Shown piece by piece: positions 7,442 through 17,223 of a stretch of 64,000 nucleotides of DNA (position 1 is the first letter of the stretch; the number at the start of each line of letters is the position of its first letter). Source of the stretch: Caballeronia zhejiangensis (GTDB lineage Bacteria; Pseudomonadota; Gammaproteobacteria; Burkholderiales; Burkholderiaceae). The stretch covers positions 470,251-534,250 of the forward strand of contig NZ_JFHD01000002.1 in assembly GCF_000698575.1 (NCBI RefSeq), written 5' to 3'. The notes under the pieces were generated by a model. The model was not told the origin of the DNA. It made no database searches and saw nothing but the letters and a program-made list of their open reading frames with translations. Both the position numbers and the translations under genes were made by a program.

Positions 7442-8302
7442 TTAGCTCGCCGCGTAGGCGCCGTGCGCGTGCAGCGCGGCTTCGGCCTGTTCGAGATGGG
7501 CGACGGCGTCCTTGCCTTCGAGCGCGAGCAGATGCGCGACGAGCATCTCCGCCAGCGCCGACGCCGCGACGAGCGACGGAAAGAACGACGGCGATTCGTG
7601 CGCGAAGATCAGCGTGTGATCGGCGTTCAGCGCGATGGGCGACACGGCGCTGTCAGTGAGCGCGATGAGTTTCGCGCCGCGCTCGATCGCCGCCTGCGCG
7701 ACGCGCACGGCTTCGACGGAATACGGCGCAAAGCTGACGACGACCACCGCGTGCTTTTTCTCGATGCCGCGCAGTTGCATTTCGAGCGTGCCCGCTTCGC
7801 CGCTGATCAAACTCACCGACGGCCGAAACAGGCGATATCCATAAAGCAGGCCGAACGCGACGGGATAGCACGACCGAAAGCCCGCGACGTGCACATGCGG
7901 CGCTTTCTTGAGCGTCTTCGCCGTATCGACGACGCTCTGCGCGTTTTGCGCGAGCGTGAGTTCGAGATTGTGCGATTGCGCGTGTGCGAGATCGCGGCTC
8001 AGGTGATTGTCGGCGCCGCCTTTGACGAGCGAACGGGCGCGCGTCGTCAGCGGCTCGGGGCGCGTGCGTACGCGGCTCACGAAGATTTCGCGCAACTCGT
8101 TCCAGCCGGGGAAGCCGAGTTGCTGGGAGAGACGGACCATCGCGGCGGGCTGGACCTTGGCGCGCTCGGCGACCTTGCGCATCGAGAGGACGGCGACTTC
8201 GTCGGGATAGTCGAGAAGGAAGGCGGCGCCGGCCTGGAATTGCGGGCTCAGATCGGGGAAGCGGTCGCGGATCGTCGCCGCGAGTTGGTCGAAGGTGGGC
8301 AC
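7442..8302 (-). CDS. MurR/RpiR family transcriptional regulator
   Basis: The 286-residue protein has an N-terminal RpiR-type helix-turn-helix (about 1-78; SMRKVAERAKVQPAAMVRLSQQLGFPGWNELREIF) and a C-terminal SIS (sugar isomerase) effector domain (about 125-255; VHVAGFRSCYPVAFGLLYGYRLF, then VVVSFAPYSVEAVRVAQAA). Such regulators bind phosphosugars or other small metabolites and usually repress an adjacent catabolic operon. The aminotransferase and CMD-like genes lie directly downstream on the same strand, so they are the likely targets together with the binding-protein gene. No sugar gene is nearby, so the effector may not be a sugar phosphate. Confidence 0.9.
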   Translation of the reverse strand: MPTFDQLAATIRDRFPDLSPQFQAGAAFLLDYPDEVAVLSMRKVAERAKVQPAAMVRLSQQLGFPGWNELREIFVSRVRTRPEPLTTRARSLVKGGADNHLSRDLAHAQSHNLELTLAQNAQSVVDTAKTLKKAPHVHVAGFRSCYPVAFGLLYGYRLFRPSVSLISGEAGTLEMQLRGIEKKHAVVVVSFAPYSVEAVRVAQAAIERGAKLIALTDSAVSPIALNADHTLIFAHESPSFFPSLVAASALAEMLVAHLLALEGKDAVAHLEQAEAALHAHGAYAAS

Positions 8303-8378
8303 GTTCTGGATGCTTGAGGAAGCGGACGCGCTATTTAAGCATGAGCGCGACGTGGAGAGCGGTCGCGCGCAGAAAACA

Positions 8379-8413
8379 AAAAAGCCGCTGTCCTTGTGGA
8401 ACAGCGGCTTTTT
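8379..8413. terminator. bidirectional rho-independent terminator
   Basis: AAAAAGCCGCTGT at 8379-8391 pairs exactly with ACAGCGGCTTTTT at 8401-8413 around a 9-nt loop. The A- and T-rich ends give a U-tract on both strands. It lies 9 nt past the tRNA-Met 3' end (minus strand) and upstream of the RpiR gene. Confidence 0.85.
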
Positions 8414-8421
8414 CTTGAAGC

Positions 8422-8498
<77 letters not shown>

Positions 8499-8511
8499 GA
8501 AAGAAGACGAG

Positions 8512-8540
8512 ATTATGGCGAGCGTCGAAGCGGGTGTCAA
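8512..8540 (-). promoter_or_regulatory. sigma-70 promoter of tRNA-Met
   Basis: On the minus strand a perfect -35 TTGACA (8540-8535) is followed after 17 nt by CATAAT (8517-8512), five of six matches to the -10 consensus. The first tRNA base is 14 nt downstream of the -10, a normal short leader. It is the strongest promoter seen in the window. Confidence 0.8.
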
Positions 8541-8543
8541 CCC

Positions 8544-8578
8544 CTTCTGCGCGATTTATTTAACAAATCGCGCAGAAG
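8544..8578 (-). terminator. 14-bp stem-loop after transporter gene
   Basis: CTTCTGCGCGATTT (8544-8557) is perfectly complementary to 8565-8578, with a 7-nt loop. It starts 8 nt beyond the transporter stop codon and ends just before the tRNA-Met -35 box. It has no U-tract, so it may protect the mRNA 3' end or terminate with help rather than act as a classical terminator. Confidence 0.55.
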
Positions 8579-8586
8579 CCCGTCGA

Positions 8587-10245
8587 TTAATCCTCGTGAT
8601 ACACATTCGACTTGCGCGTGTCCTTCACGAACAGCATGCCGATCACGAAGGTGATCAACGCGATCACGATCGGATACCACAAGCCCGAGTAGATATCGCC
8701 CTTCGCGGCGACGATCGCGAACGCGGTCGCCGGCAGGAAGCCGCCGAACCAGCCATTGCCGATGTGATACGGCAGCGACATCGACGTATAGCGGATGCGC
8801 GCCGGGAACATCTCGACCAGCATCGCCGCGATCGGGCCGTAGACCATCGTCACGAAGATCACGAGGATCGTCAGCACCACGATCGCCATCGGCCAGTTGA
8901 TCAGCGCCGGATCGGCCTTTGCCGGATAACCCGCGCTCTTCAGCGTGCCGGCGAGCGTCTTGTCGAACGCCGCGCCTTGCGTCTTCGCGTCGGCGGCCTT
9001 GCCGTCGTACGTGTTCACCACCGTTTCGCCGACCTTGATCTGCGCCTGCGTGCCCGCCGGCGCCGCCACGTTCTCATAGTTGAGACCGGCCTTCGACAGC
9101 GCGCTCTTCGCGATATCGCACGAGCTCGTGAACTTCGCCGTGCCCACCGGATTGAACTGGAACGAGCACTCGCCCGGATCGGCGATGACGACGATCGGCG
9201 ACTTCTGCGTCGCGGCTTCGAGCGTCGGATTCGTGTAGTGCGCGAGCGCCTTGAAGAGCGGGAAGAAGGAGAGCGCGGCAATCAGGCAGCCCGCCATGAT
9301 GATCGGCTTGCGGCCGATACGATCCGACAGCGACCCGAAGAACACGAAGAATGGCGTACCGATCAGCAGCGCCACCGCGACCATGATGTTCGCGCTGGTG
9401 CCATCGACCTTGAGCGTCTGCGTGAGGAAGAAGAGCGAGTAGAACTGGCCCGTGTACCACACGACCGCCTGTCCCGCCGTCAGACCGAAGAGCGCGAGCA
9501 GCACGATCTTCAGGTTCTTCCACTCGCCGAACGCTTCCTTGAGCGGCGCCTTCGAGGTCTTGCCTTCCGCCTTGATGCGCTCGAACACCGGCGATTCATG
9601 CAGTTTCATCCGAATCCACACCGAGATCGCGAGCAGCAGGATCGATACGAGGAACGGAATGCGCCAGCCCCAAGCGCCGAACTGCTCTTCGCCCATGATC
9701 GTGCGGACCGCGAGAATCACGATCAGCGAGATGAAGAGGCCGAGCGTCGCCGTGGTCTGGATCCACGCCGTCCACGCGCCGCGCTTGTTCGACGGCGCAT
9801 GTTCCGCGACATACGTCGCCGCGCCGCCGTATTCGCCGCCGAGCGCGAGGCCTTGCAACAACCGCATTGCGATGAAGATGATCGGCGCCGCGATGCCTAT
9901 GGTCGCGTATCCCGGCAGGAAGCCGATCAGGAACGTCGACAGACCCATGATGACGATCGTCACGAGGAACGTGTACTTGCGCCCGACCATGTCGCCGAGC
10001 CGCCCGAACACGATCGCGCCGAACGGACGCACCGCGAAGCCCGCCGCGAAGCCCAGCAAGGTGAAGATGAAGCCGGCCGTCGGATTGACGCCCGAGAAGA
10101 ACGTCTTGCTGATATAGACGGCGAGCGAGCCCGCCAGATAGAAGTCATACCATTCGAACACCGTGCCGAGCGACGAAGCGAAGATGACCTTCTTCTCCTC
10201 CGCCGTCATCGGTGCGTGTGACACGCGCCCTTCGACCGTAGCCAT
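8587..10245 (-). CDS. MFS transporter, metabolite:H+ symporter (MHS) type, with large periplasmic loop
   Basis: The 552-residue protein is a 12-helix major facilitator of the MHS subfamily (ProP/KgtP/ShiA relatives) that imports organic acids, osmolytes or similar by proton symport. Hallmarks are the N-terminal FEWYDFYLAGSLA, the loop 2-3 motif GRLGDMVGRK (81-90), RLLQGLALGGEYGGAATYVAEHAP, and SDRIGRKP (308-314). Unlike typical members of about 430-450 residues, it carries about 110 extra residues (about 336-450) between helices 9 and 10, on the periplasmic side, with two cysteines (360, 376) that could form a disulfide. The start is preceded by GGAG. Substrate unknown. Confidence 0.9.
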   Translation of the reverse strand: MATVEGRVSHAPMTAEEKKVIFASSLGTVFEWYDFYLAGSLAVYISKTFFSGVNPTAGFIFTLLGFAAGFAVRPFGAIVFGRLGDMVGRKYTFLVTIVIMGLSTFLIGFLPGYATIGIAAPIIFIAMRLLQGLALGGEYGGAATYVAEHAPSNKRGAWTAWIQTTATLGLFISLIVILAVRTIMGEEQFGAWGWRIPFLVSILLLAISVWIRMKLHESPVFERIKAEGKTSKAPLKEAFGEWKNLKIVLLALFGLTAGQAVVWYTGQFYSLFFLTQTLKVDGTSANIMVAVALLIGTPFFVFFGSLSDRIGRKPIIMAGCLIAALSFFPLFKALAHYTNPTLEAATQKSPIVVIADPGECSFQFNPVGTAKFTSSCDIAKSALSKAGLNYENVAAPAGTQAQIKVGETVVNTYDGKAADAKTQGAAFDKTLAGTLKSAGYPAKADPALINWPMAIVVLTILVIFVTMVYGPIAAMLVEMFPARIRYTSMSLPYHIGNGWFGGFLPATAFAIVAAKGDIYSGLWYPIVIALITFVIGMLFVKDTRKSNVYHED

Positions 10246-10477
10246 GCATCGTCTCCTGTTCTGATTTTCGATTACATCGGTCCGCGATAAGGCGGCTCCG
10301 GTGCAAAGGATTATTGGAACGAAAACTTACGGCGTTCTGACGCCGCGTGTCCGGACGCGAGCGACGTCCGAAACGACGATTTACGCCTAAGCCGCGCATA
10401 TGTGATGCGAACGACCGTCTAAATTCGTCTATGCTCGTGCTTCGTGCGCGCGAAATGCGAATCTGCCGCGCTCGCGC

Positions 10478-12049
10478 TCAGGGTTTGTCCCGGGCAGGAA
10501 AAACCCGCTGAAGACTGACGCGGACAAGCGTTCCGGCGAGTCGCGGGCTGTCCTGATACACGTGATCCTCGATGGCGAGCGCGCCGCCGTGCATCGCCGC
10601 GATCTCCTTGACGATGGCAAGACCGAGTCCGCTGCCGTCGCCGTCGCGCCCGAGAATGCGATAGAAGCGCTCGACCACGCGCTCGCGTTCCGCCGCCGGA
10701 ATGCCGAGTCCCGTGTCTTCCACTTCCAGATGCACGAGATCGAGATCGTCGTCGTCGGTCCGCACGCGTACGGTGATGCGCCCGCCCGCCGGCGTGTAGC
10801 GGATCGCGTTGTCGATCAGGTTCGACAGCATCTCGCGCAGCATCACGACATTGCCTTCCACTTCGACCGCAAACGGCGGCTCCTCATAACCGAGATCCAT
10901 GCGTTTCGCGAGTGCCGCCTGAACCCAGTCGCGCACCGCGAGCCGCGCGAGATCGGTCAGGACGATGCGCGTGAATATCTGCCCCGTCGCGCGATTCTCG
11001 GCGCGCGCGAGCGCGAGCAATTGCGTGACGAGACGCGCGGCATGCTCGGAACTCATCGCGATCTGTTCTAGCGAGCGCTGCACTTCCGTCGAGACGTCCT
11101 GGCGCATCGCGAGTTCCGCCTGCATGCGCAGGCCCGCGAGCGGCGTTTTCATCTGATGCGCGGCATCGGCGATGAAGCGCTTCTGGAACTCCATGTTCTG
11201 TTCGAGGCGCGTGAGCAGGTCGTTGAACGACGCGACGAGCGGCGCGATCTCCGGCGGCGCGCTGCCGGCCTGCAGCGGCGAGAGATCGTCGGGGCGGCGC
11301 GCGCGGATGTTCGACTGCAGCGCGTGCAGCGGCGCGAGCCCGCGCGAAAGCCCGAACCATACGAGGATGATCGCGAGCGGCAGGATCACGAACTGCGGCA
11401 GGATCACGCCCTTGATGATGTCGTTGGCGAGCTGGCTGCGCTTGTCGAGCGTCTCCGCAACCTGCACGAGCACCGGCTGCGCGCTGTGCGGATCGCGCCC
11501 GGGCGCGAGGCCGGGCAGATCGACCGTCGTGTATGCGACGCGGATATCGTTGCCGCGCAGCACATCGTCGCGAAACTCGACGATGCCCGGCTGCGGACGA
11601 TCGTCGTCGTGCGGCAAGGGCATGTCGCGATCGCCGCCGACGAGTTCGCCGCGCGTGCCGAGCACCTGGAAAAACACGCTGTCGACGTTATCGGCGCGCA
11701 GGAAATCGCGCGTCGCGTCGGGCAGGCGGAGTTCCGCGACGCCGTTTACCGGCTGAATCTGGCGCGCAAGCACGTAGGCGTCGGCTTCGAGCGCGCGGTC
11801 GAACGGCCCGTTCGCGATCGATTTCGCGACCAGATACGTCACCGCGATGCTCATCGGCCAGAGCAGCAGCAGCGGCGCGAGCATCCAGTCGAGAATCTCG
11901 CCGAAGAGCGAGCGTGGATGCGTTTCGGCGTTGGGCTCGAGCTCGTCGGGCGGCGCGAACGGATTCGCGTAGCGCGCGTCGCGCAGCGCGTCGGAGTCGT
12001 CGTTCGCTTGTGCGTTTCGCTGAGTTTCGTGGGAAACGGGCGACGCCAT
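10478..12049 (-). CDS. sensor histidine kinase (TctE/QseC-like)
   Basis: The 523-residue membrane kinase is paired with the response regulator upstream (gap 5 nt). It has a cytoplasmic N-terminal tail of about 55 residues, a first transmembrane helix (about 57-77), a periplasmic sensor region resembling the 2CSK_N domain of TctE, a second helix (about 213-233), HAMP-like linker, the phosphoacceptor His298 in FIADAAHQMKTPLAGL, then the ATPase boxes NLIDNAIRYTPAGG, DTGLGIP and GSGLGLAIV. TctE relatives sense tricarboxylates; the ligand here is not deducible. The transporter gene just downstream on the same strand is a possible but unproven target. Confidence 0.92.
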   Translation of the reverse strand: MASPVSHETQRNAQANDDSDALRDARYANPFAPPDELEPNAETHPRSLFGEILDWMLAPLLLLWPMSIAVTYLVAKSIANGPFDRALEADAYVLARQIQPVNGVAELRLPDATRDFLRADNVDSVFFQVLGTRGELVGGDRDMPLPHDDDRPQPGIVEFRDDVLRGNDIRVAYTTVDLPGLAPGRDPHSAQPVLVQVAETLDKRSQLANDIIKGVILPQFVILPLAIILVWFGLSRGLAPLHALQSNIRARRPDDLSPLQAGSAPPEIAPLVASFNDLLTRLEQNMEFQKRFIADAAHQMKTPLAGLRMQAELAMRQDVSTEVQRSLEQIAMSSEHAARLVTQLLALARAENRATGQIFTRIVLTDLARLAVRDWVQAALAKRMDLGYEEPPFAVEVEGNVVMLREMLSNLIDNAIRYTPAGGRITVRVRTDDDDLDLVHLEVEDTGLGIPAAERERVVERFYRILGRDGDGSGLGLAIVKEIAAMHGGALAIEDHVYQDSPRLAGTLVRVSLQRVFPARDKP

Positions 12050-12054
12050 GCGGC

Positions 12055-12783
12055 CTACTTATAGTGATGGCTGGCGGACTCGCCGGCGTGCGGCCCGCCC
12101 GCGCCGTTCGTCGTGGCGGCCGCTTTCTCCAGCGTGTAACCGAGACCGCGTACCGTGATGATCTTCGCGCCGCTCGGCTCGATCTTCTTCCGCAGCCGAT
12201 GCACGTAGACCTCGATCGCGTTATTGCTGACTTCCTCGCCCCACTCGCACAGGTGATTGACGAGCTGCTCCTTCGATACGAGCCGGCCGGTTCGCTGCAG
12301 CAGCACTTCGAGCACGCCGAGTTCGCGCGCGGACAGATCGATGACCTGATCGCCGATCGTCGCAATGCGCCCGATCTGATCGAAGGCGAGCGAGCCGTGC
12401 CGGACGACGGTCGGACCGCCGCCCGCGCCGCGGCGCGTGAGCGCACGGACGCGCGCTTCGAGTTCGTTGAGCGCGAAGGGCTTCGCCATGTAATCGTCCG
12501 CGCCGAGATCGAGACCTTTCACGCGCTCGTCGACGGAATCGGCGGCGGTGAGGATCAGCACGGGCATCTGCGAATTGCGCGCGCGCAGGCGGCGCAGCAC
12601 CTCGAGACCGGGCATCAGCGGCAGGCCGAGATCGAGGATCAGCAGGTCGAAAGTTTGCAGGGAAAGGGCGGTGTCCGCTTCGACGCCATGCTTCACATGG
12701 TCGACGGCGTATCCCGATTGGCGGAGTGATCGGACGAGCCCGTCCGCGAGTATGCTGTCGTCTTCGGCAATGAGGATTCGCAT
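12055..12783 (-). CDS. OmpR-family response regulator (TctD-like)
   Basis: The 242-residue regulator has a receiver domain with acidic pocket EDD (7-9), phosphoacceptor Asp51 (LLILDLGLP), Thr of LILTAAD and Lys of YMAKPF, followed by a winged-helix DNA-binding domain (about 130-225; [29 protein letters not shown]). A tail rich in Ala/Gly/His follows. The start at 12783 gives the canonical MRILIAEDD; the in-frame extension to 12843 is not conserved in type. It is the first gene of a two-gene operon with the kinase and diverges from recA. Confidence 0.93.
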   Translation of the reverse strand: MRILIAEDDSILADGLVRSLRQSGYAVDHVKHGVEADTALSLQTFDLLILDLGLPLMPGLEVLRRLRARNSQMPVLILTAADSVDERVKGLDLGADDYMAKPFALNELEARVRALTRRGAGGGPTVVRHGSLAFDQIGRIATIGDQVIDLSARELGVLEVLLQRTGRLVSKEQLVNHLCEWGEEVSNNAIEVYVHRLRKKIEPSGAKIITVRGLGYTLEKAAATTNGAGGPHAGESASHHYK

Positions 12784-12945
12784 CGTCGTGTGCGCCTTTG
12801 TACGCCATGCATGCGCGATCAAGCGCATCGGCATTGCCGGCACCGTGTGTCGCCCGGCGCGGCGGTCTCCAGGTGTTCGTGGTTCTTGCGTGCTTGGGCG
12901 ACGTGGAAAAAAAGCTGCGCCACGCCGCGACAGGCTTGCAAAAAC

Positions 12946-12965
12946 TACTGTTTTTTTATACAGTG
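12946..12965 (+). promoter_or_regulatory. LexA box in the recA promoter
   Basis: TACTGTTTTTTTATACAGTG fits the SOS box CTGT-N8-ACAG exactly (CTGT 12948-12951, ACAG 12960-12963). It overlaps a candidate -10 (TATACA, 12957-12962); a -35-like TTGCAA lies at 12936-12941. The box is 100 nt before the recA start, so LexA would block the recA(-recX) promoter. Confidence 0.88.
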
Positions 12966-13065
12966 TCTGCGTGAGTGGGAAGGGCGGTTTCGTATGCTCG
13001 ATCGAGCGGCGAAAAACCCCGTGAACACTGCCTCAGACGCCGTTCATCATAGCAAAGGACGATTC

Positions 13066-14136
<1,071 letters not shown>

Positions 14137-14155
14137 GCATCGAGCCTGAAGGAAG

Positions 14156-15103
14156 ATGCAGACGCGCCGGCTCGGATCCAAGGCAGACCCGGCGGATAAC
14201 GGAACCGGCGACGATTCCGATTCCGTCGATCGCTACGAGCGAAGCAGCGAGCGGCGCGGTGCATCGTCGAAGTCAGGCGGCTTCAGGCGCAGCAACAAGG
14301 AACGCGCCGGCGCGAAGTCATTCGCGTCGGCGCGTCGCGTTTTCGAGCCTGTTAAAAGGGATGAAAGCAGCGTAGATGCGAATGATCGCGCGGCCCGCCT
14401 GGAACAAGCTCGCGCCTTACTGAAGCAGGCGACAGCGCAGCCGAAGGCGCCCCCCGCCGATCGCAGCCCGCCGTCCGCTAACCCCCCGGACCCATTCGAA
14501 GACGCCGATCCATTCGAGCCCTTCGAACAATGCGTGCCTTCCGAGCCATCGCCAGCCGTTTCCGGCGAAACGGTTTATAGCCGCTCCAGCCAGCGCACCC
14601 GCAAGACATCGGCAAACGAAGTCAACAATCCCAAACGTCCGCAACGCTCGTTGAAGGGCCGCGCGCTCGCGTTCCTGTCGCGTCGCGAGTACAGCCGCGC
14701 GGAGTTGTCGCGCAAGCTGCGTCCGTACGTCGAAGAAGCCGCTCCGCTCGAATCCCTGTTGGACAGTCTCGAGCGCGATGGCTGGCTGTCGAACGAGCGC
14801 TTCGTCGAGAGCGTCGTGCATCGGCGGGCGTCGCGCATGGGCGGCAGCAGGATCATCAGCGAGCTGAAGCGGCATGCCGTCGGCGAAACGCTCATCAGCG
14901 AAACCGCCGACAAGCTCGCACAGTCCGAAACCGCGCGCGCCAGGGCGGTGTGGGAAAAGAAATACGGCGTGCCGCCGGAGACGCCCGCCGAGCGCGCCAA
15001 GCAGGCGCGCTTTCTGGCTGCGCGCGGTTTTTCGAGCGGTACGATCGGCAAGATATTGAAGGGCGGTGACGAAGATTGGAGCGAGGAAATCGTCGACGAC
15101 TGA
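14156..15103 (+). CDS. recX: RecX regulatory protein with long N-terminal extension
   Basis: The C-terminal half (about 165-315) is a RecX domain with three-helix repeats: RALAFLSRREYSRAELSRKLRPY, LLDSLERDGWLSNERFVESVVHRRASRMGGSRIISELKRHAV, and KQARFLAARGFSSGTIGKIL. RecX binds RecA filaments and limits their activity. Most RecX proteins have about 150-170 residues; here about 160 low-complexity Ser/Arg/Pro/Glu-rich residues precede the domain. The ATG at 14156 has AAGGA very close upstream. A shorter start inside the low-complexity part cannot be excluded. It lies directly behind recA and is probably SOS-induced with it. Confidence 0.88.
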   Translation: MQTRRLGSKADPADNGTGDDSDSVDRYERSSERRGASSKSGGFRRSNKERAGAKSFASARRVFEPVKRDESSVDANDRAARLEQARALLKQATAQPKAPPADRSPPSANPPDPFEDADPFEPFEQCVPSEPSPAVSGETVYSRSSQRTRKTSANEVNNPKRPQRSLKGRALAFLSRREYSRAELSRKLRPYVEEAAPLESLLDSLERDGWLSNERFVESVVHRRASRMGGSRIISELKRHAVGETLISETADKLAQSETARARAVWEKKYGVPPETPAERAKQARFLAARGFSSGTIGKILKGGDEDWSEEIVDD

Positions 15104-15215
15104 GCGCCCGTTCGGCTTGATCCGCACGCGCGTTCCATTCGTCAGGCACATGCCCGGCTCGAAATACCCGATATGCTAAAATTCCACGGTTTTCCCCGTA
15201 CCGGCTCACTCCAGC

Positions 15216-15854
15216 ATGCCTCTCTCGCCTCCCGCTCCCCGACAATTGCGTCATAGCCGCGCGATTCGAGTGGAAGCGTTCGAACGCGACGACGGCCTGT
15301 GGGATATCGAAGCCTGTCTAACCGATGAGAAGCCGCGCGACTTCCAGCTCGCGACGGGCGTCCGGCCGCACGGCCTGCCGATCCATGAACTCTGGCTGCG
15401 CATCACCATCGATCGCACACTCAGCATCGTCGACGTCGAAGCGTCGTCCGACTGGGCGCCGTATGGCGGTTTGTGCGCCGAGTCCAATGCGGTCTATCGC
15501 AAGCTCATCGGGCTCAATCTCCTCCAGAATTTTCGCCGCGAAGCCAACACGCTGCTGCGCGGCACTGCCGGCTGCACGCATCTCACCGAGTTGTGCGGGG
15601 TCTTGCCGACCGCAGCCATTCAGGCATTCGCGGGCGACGTCTGGAAGATCGAGGACGGCAATCCATTCAAGCAAGCCGACGCCAACGCGCAGCGCGACGA
15701 GCCGCCGTTTCAGCTCGGCCGATGCCACGCGCTGCGTTTCGACGGACCCGCGGTCAGGGAACACTACCCGCGCTGGTTCGGCCACGCGCCCGGCGAACCA
15801 TCCAGATCCGGAACAACGGTGCAAGACAGGCCGGAGACAAAGTCCGCCTCGTAG
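15216..15854 (+). CDS. DUF2889 family protein
   Basis: The 212-residue soluble protein matches the DUF2889 family: an N-terminal segment RQLRHSRAIRVEAFERDDGLWDIEACLTDEK, HELWLRITIDRTLSIVDVEASSDWAPYGGLC, and the characteristic GTAGCTHLTELCG. No enzyme activity is established for the family. It is a fixed neighbour of recX and sucC in Burkholderiaceae. The C-terminal 20 residues are polar and probably disordered. No signal peptide or membrane segment is present. Confidence 0.8.
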   Translation: MPLSPPAPRQLRHSRAIRVEAFERDDGLWDIEACLTDEKPRDFQLATGVRPHGLPIHELWLRITIDRTLSIVDVEASSDWAPYGGLCAESNAVYRKLIGLNLLQNFRREANTLLRGTAGCTHLTELCGVLPTAAIQAFAGDVWKIEDGNPFKQADANAQRDEPPFQLGRCHALRFDGPAVREHYPRWFGHAPGEPSRSGTTVQDRPETKSAS

Positions 15855-15959
15855 CGCGCAAGCAGCGCTCGCGCTCACGCACGGAATTCAAACAAGAAAA
15901 GAATCAGCGGTTCAAGCAAACAGAAGTTCACTCCAACTCTCAGACTGAAGGAATCACGC

Positions 15960-17126
15960 ATGAAGATTCACGAGTACCAGGGTAAGGAAATCCTGCGGAA
16001 ATTCGGCGTCGCGGTCCCGCGCGGCAAACCCGTGTTCTCGGTGGATGATGCGGTCAAGGCCGCGGAAGAGCTGGGCGGCCCGGTTTGGGTCGTCAAGGCG
16101 CAGATTCACGCCGGCGGCCGCGGTAAGGGCGGCGGCGTGAAGGTCGCGAAGTCGATCGAACAGGTCCGCGAATACGCGAACCAGATCCTCGGCATGCAGC
16201 TCGTCACGCACCAGACCGGCCCCGAAGGCCAGAAGGTCAATCGCCTGCTGATCGAAGAAGGCGCGGACATCAAGAAGGAACTGTACGTCGGCCTCGTGCT
16301 CGACCGCGTTTCGCAGAAGATCGTCGTGATGGCGTCGAGCGAAGGCGGCATGGACATCGAAGAAGTCGCGGAAAAGACGCCGGAACTGCTGCACAAGTTC
16401 GCCGTCGAGCCGTCGACCGGTCTGCAAGACGCGGACGCCGATGATCTCGCACGCAAGATCGGCATTCCCGATGCATCGATCCCGCAAGCGCGCGCGATCC
16501 TGCAAGGCCTGTACAAGGCGTTCTTCGAAACCGACGCATCGCTCGCGGAAATCAACCCGCTGATCGTGACCGGCGAAGGCAAGGTCATCGCGCTCGACGC
16601 CAAGTTCAACTTCGATTCGAACGCGCTGTTCCGTCATCCGGAAATCGTCGCGTACCGCGATCTGGACGAAGAAGATCCGGCTGAAGTCGAAGCGTCGAAG
16701 TTCGACCTCGCATACATCTCGCTCGACGGCAACATCGGCTGTCTCGTGAACGGCGCAGGCCTCGCGATGGCCACGATGGACACCATCAAGCTGTTCGGCG
16801 GCGAGCCGGCGAACTTCCTCGACGTCGGCGGCGGTGCGACGACCGAGAAAGTGACCGAAGCGTTCAAGCTGATGCTGAAGAACCCGAACCTGAAGGCGAT
16901 CCTCGTGAACATCTTCGGCGGCATCATGCGTTGCGACGTGATCGCCGAAGGCGTGATCGCTGCGTCGAAGGCCGTGGACCTGAAGGTGCCGCTCGTCGTG
17001 CGCATGAAGGGCACGAACGAAGACCTCGGCAAGAAGATGCTGGCCGACTCGGGCCTGCCGATCATCTCGGCGGACAGCATGGAAGAAGCCGCGCAGAAGG
17101 TCGTCGCGGCGGCCGAAGGCAAGTAA
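15960..17126 (+). CDS. sucC: succinyl-CoA synthetase beta subunit
   Basis: At 388 residues this is the beta subunit of succinyl-CoA synthetase, which with SucD converts succinyl-CoA, ADP (or GDP) and phosphate to succinate, CoA and NTP in the TCA cycle. The N-terminal ATP-grasp domain starts [22 protein letters not shown] and shows the GRGKGGGVK nucleotide loop, [13 protein letters not shown] and the Mg-binding region; the C-terminal CoA-ligase domain has [30 protein letters not shown] and [20 protein letters not shown] lies upstream of the ATG. It is the first gene of the sucCD operon. Confidence 0.98.
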   Translation: MKIHEYQGKEILRKFGVAVPRGKPVFSVDDAVKAAEELGGPVWVVKAQIHAGGRGKGGGVKVAKSIEQVREYANQILGMQLVTHQTGPEGQKVNRLLIEEGADIKKELYVGLVLDRVSQKIVVMASSEGGMDIEEVAEKTPELLHKFAVEPSTGLQDADADDLARKIGIPDASIPQARAILQGLYKAFFETDASLAEINPLIVTGEGKVIALDAKFNFDSNALFRHPEIVAYRDLDEEDPAEVEASKFDLAYISLDGNIGCLVNGAGLAMATMDTIKLFGGEPANFLDVGGGATTEKVTEAFKLMLKNPNLKAILVNIFGGIMRCDVIAEGVIAASKAVDLKVPLVVRMKGTNEDLGKKMLADSGLPIISADSMEEAAQKVVAAAEGK

Positions 17127-17171
17127 GCGCGTTCGCTTGTTGCCTTAAGAGAGCGTTCCACCAGATACGAA

Positions 17172-17204
17172 TGGCGGCGCCTGGCTTTTTGCATGGCGAC
17201 GCCA
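17172..17204 (+). other. intercistronic hairpin between sucC and sucD
   Basis: TGGCGGCGCC (17172-17181) can pair with GGCGACGCCA (17195-17204), nine of ten base pairs, with a 13-nt loop. It lies 46 nt past the sucC stop and 20 nt before the sucD start. It has no U-tract; it could be an RNA-processing or stability element. Confidence 0.4.
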
Positions 17205-17223
17205 AACGAACAGAGGTCACTAC

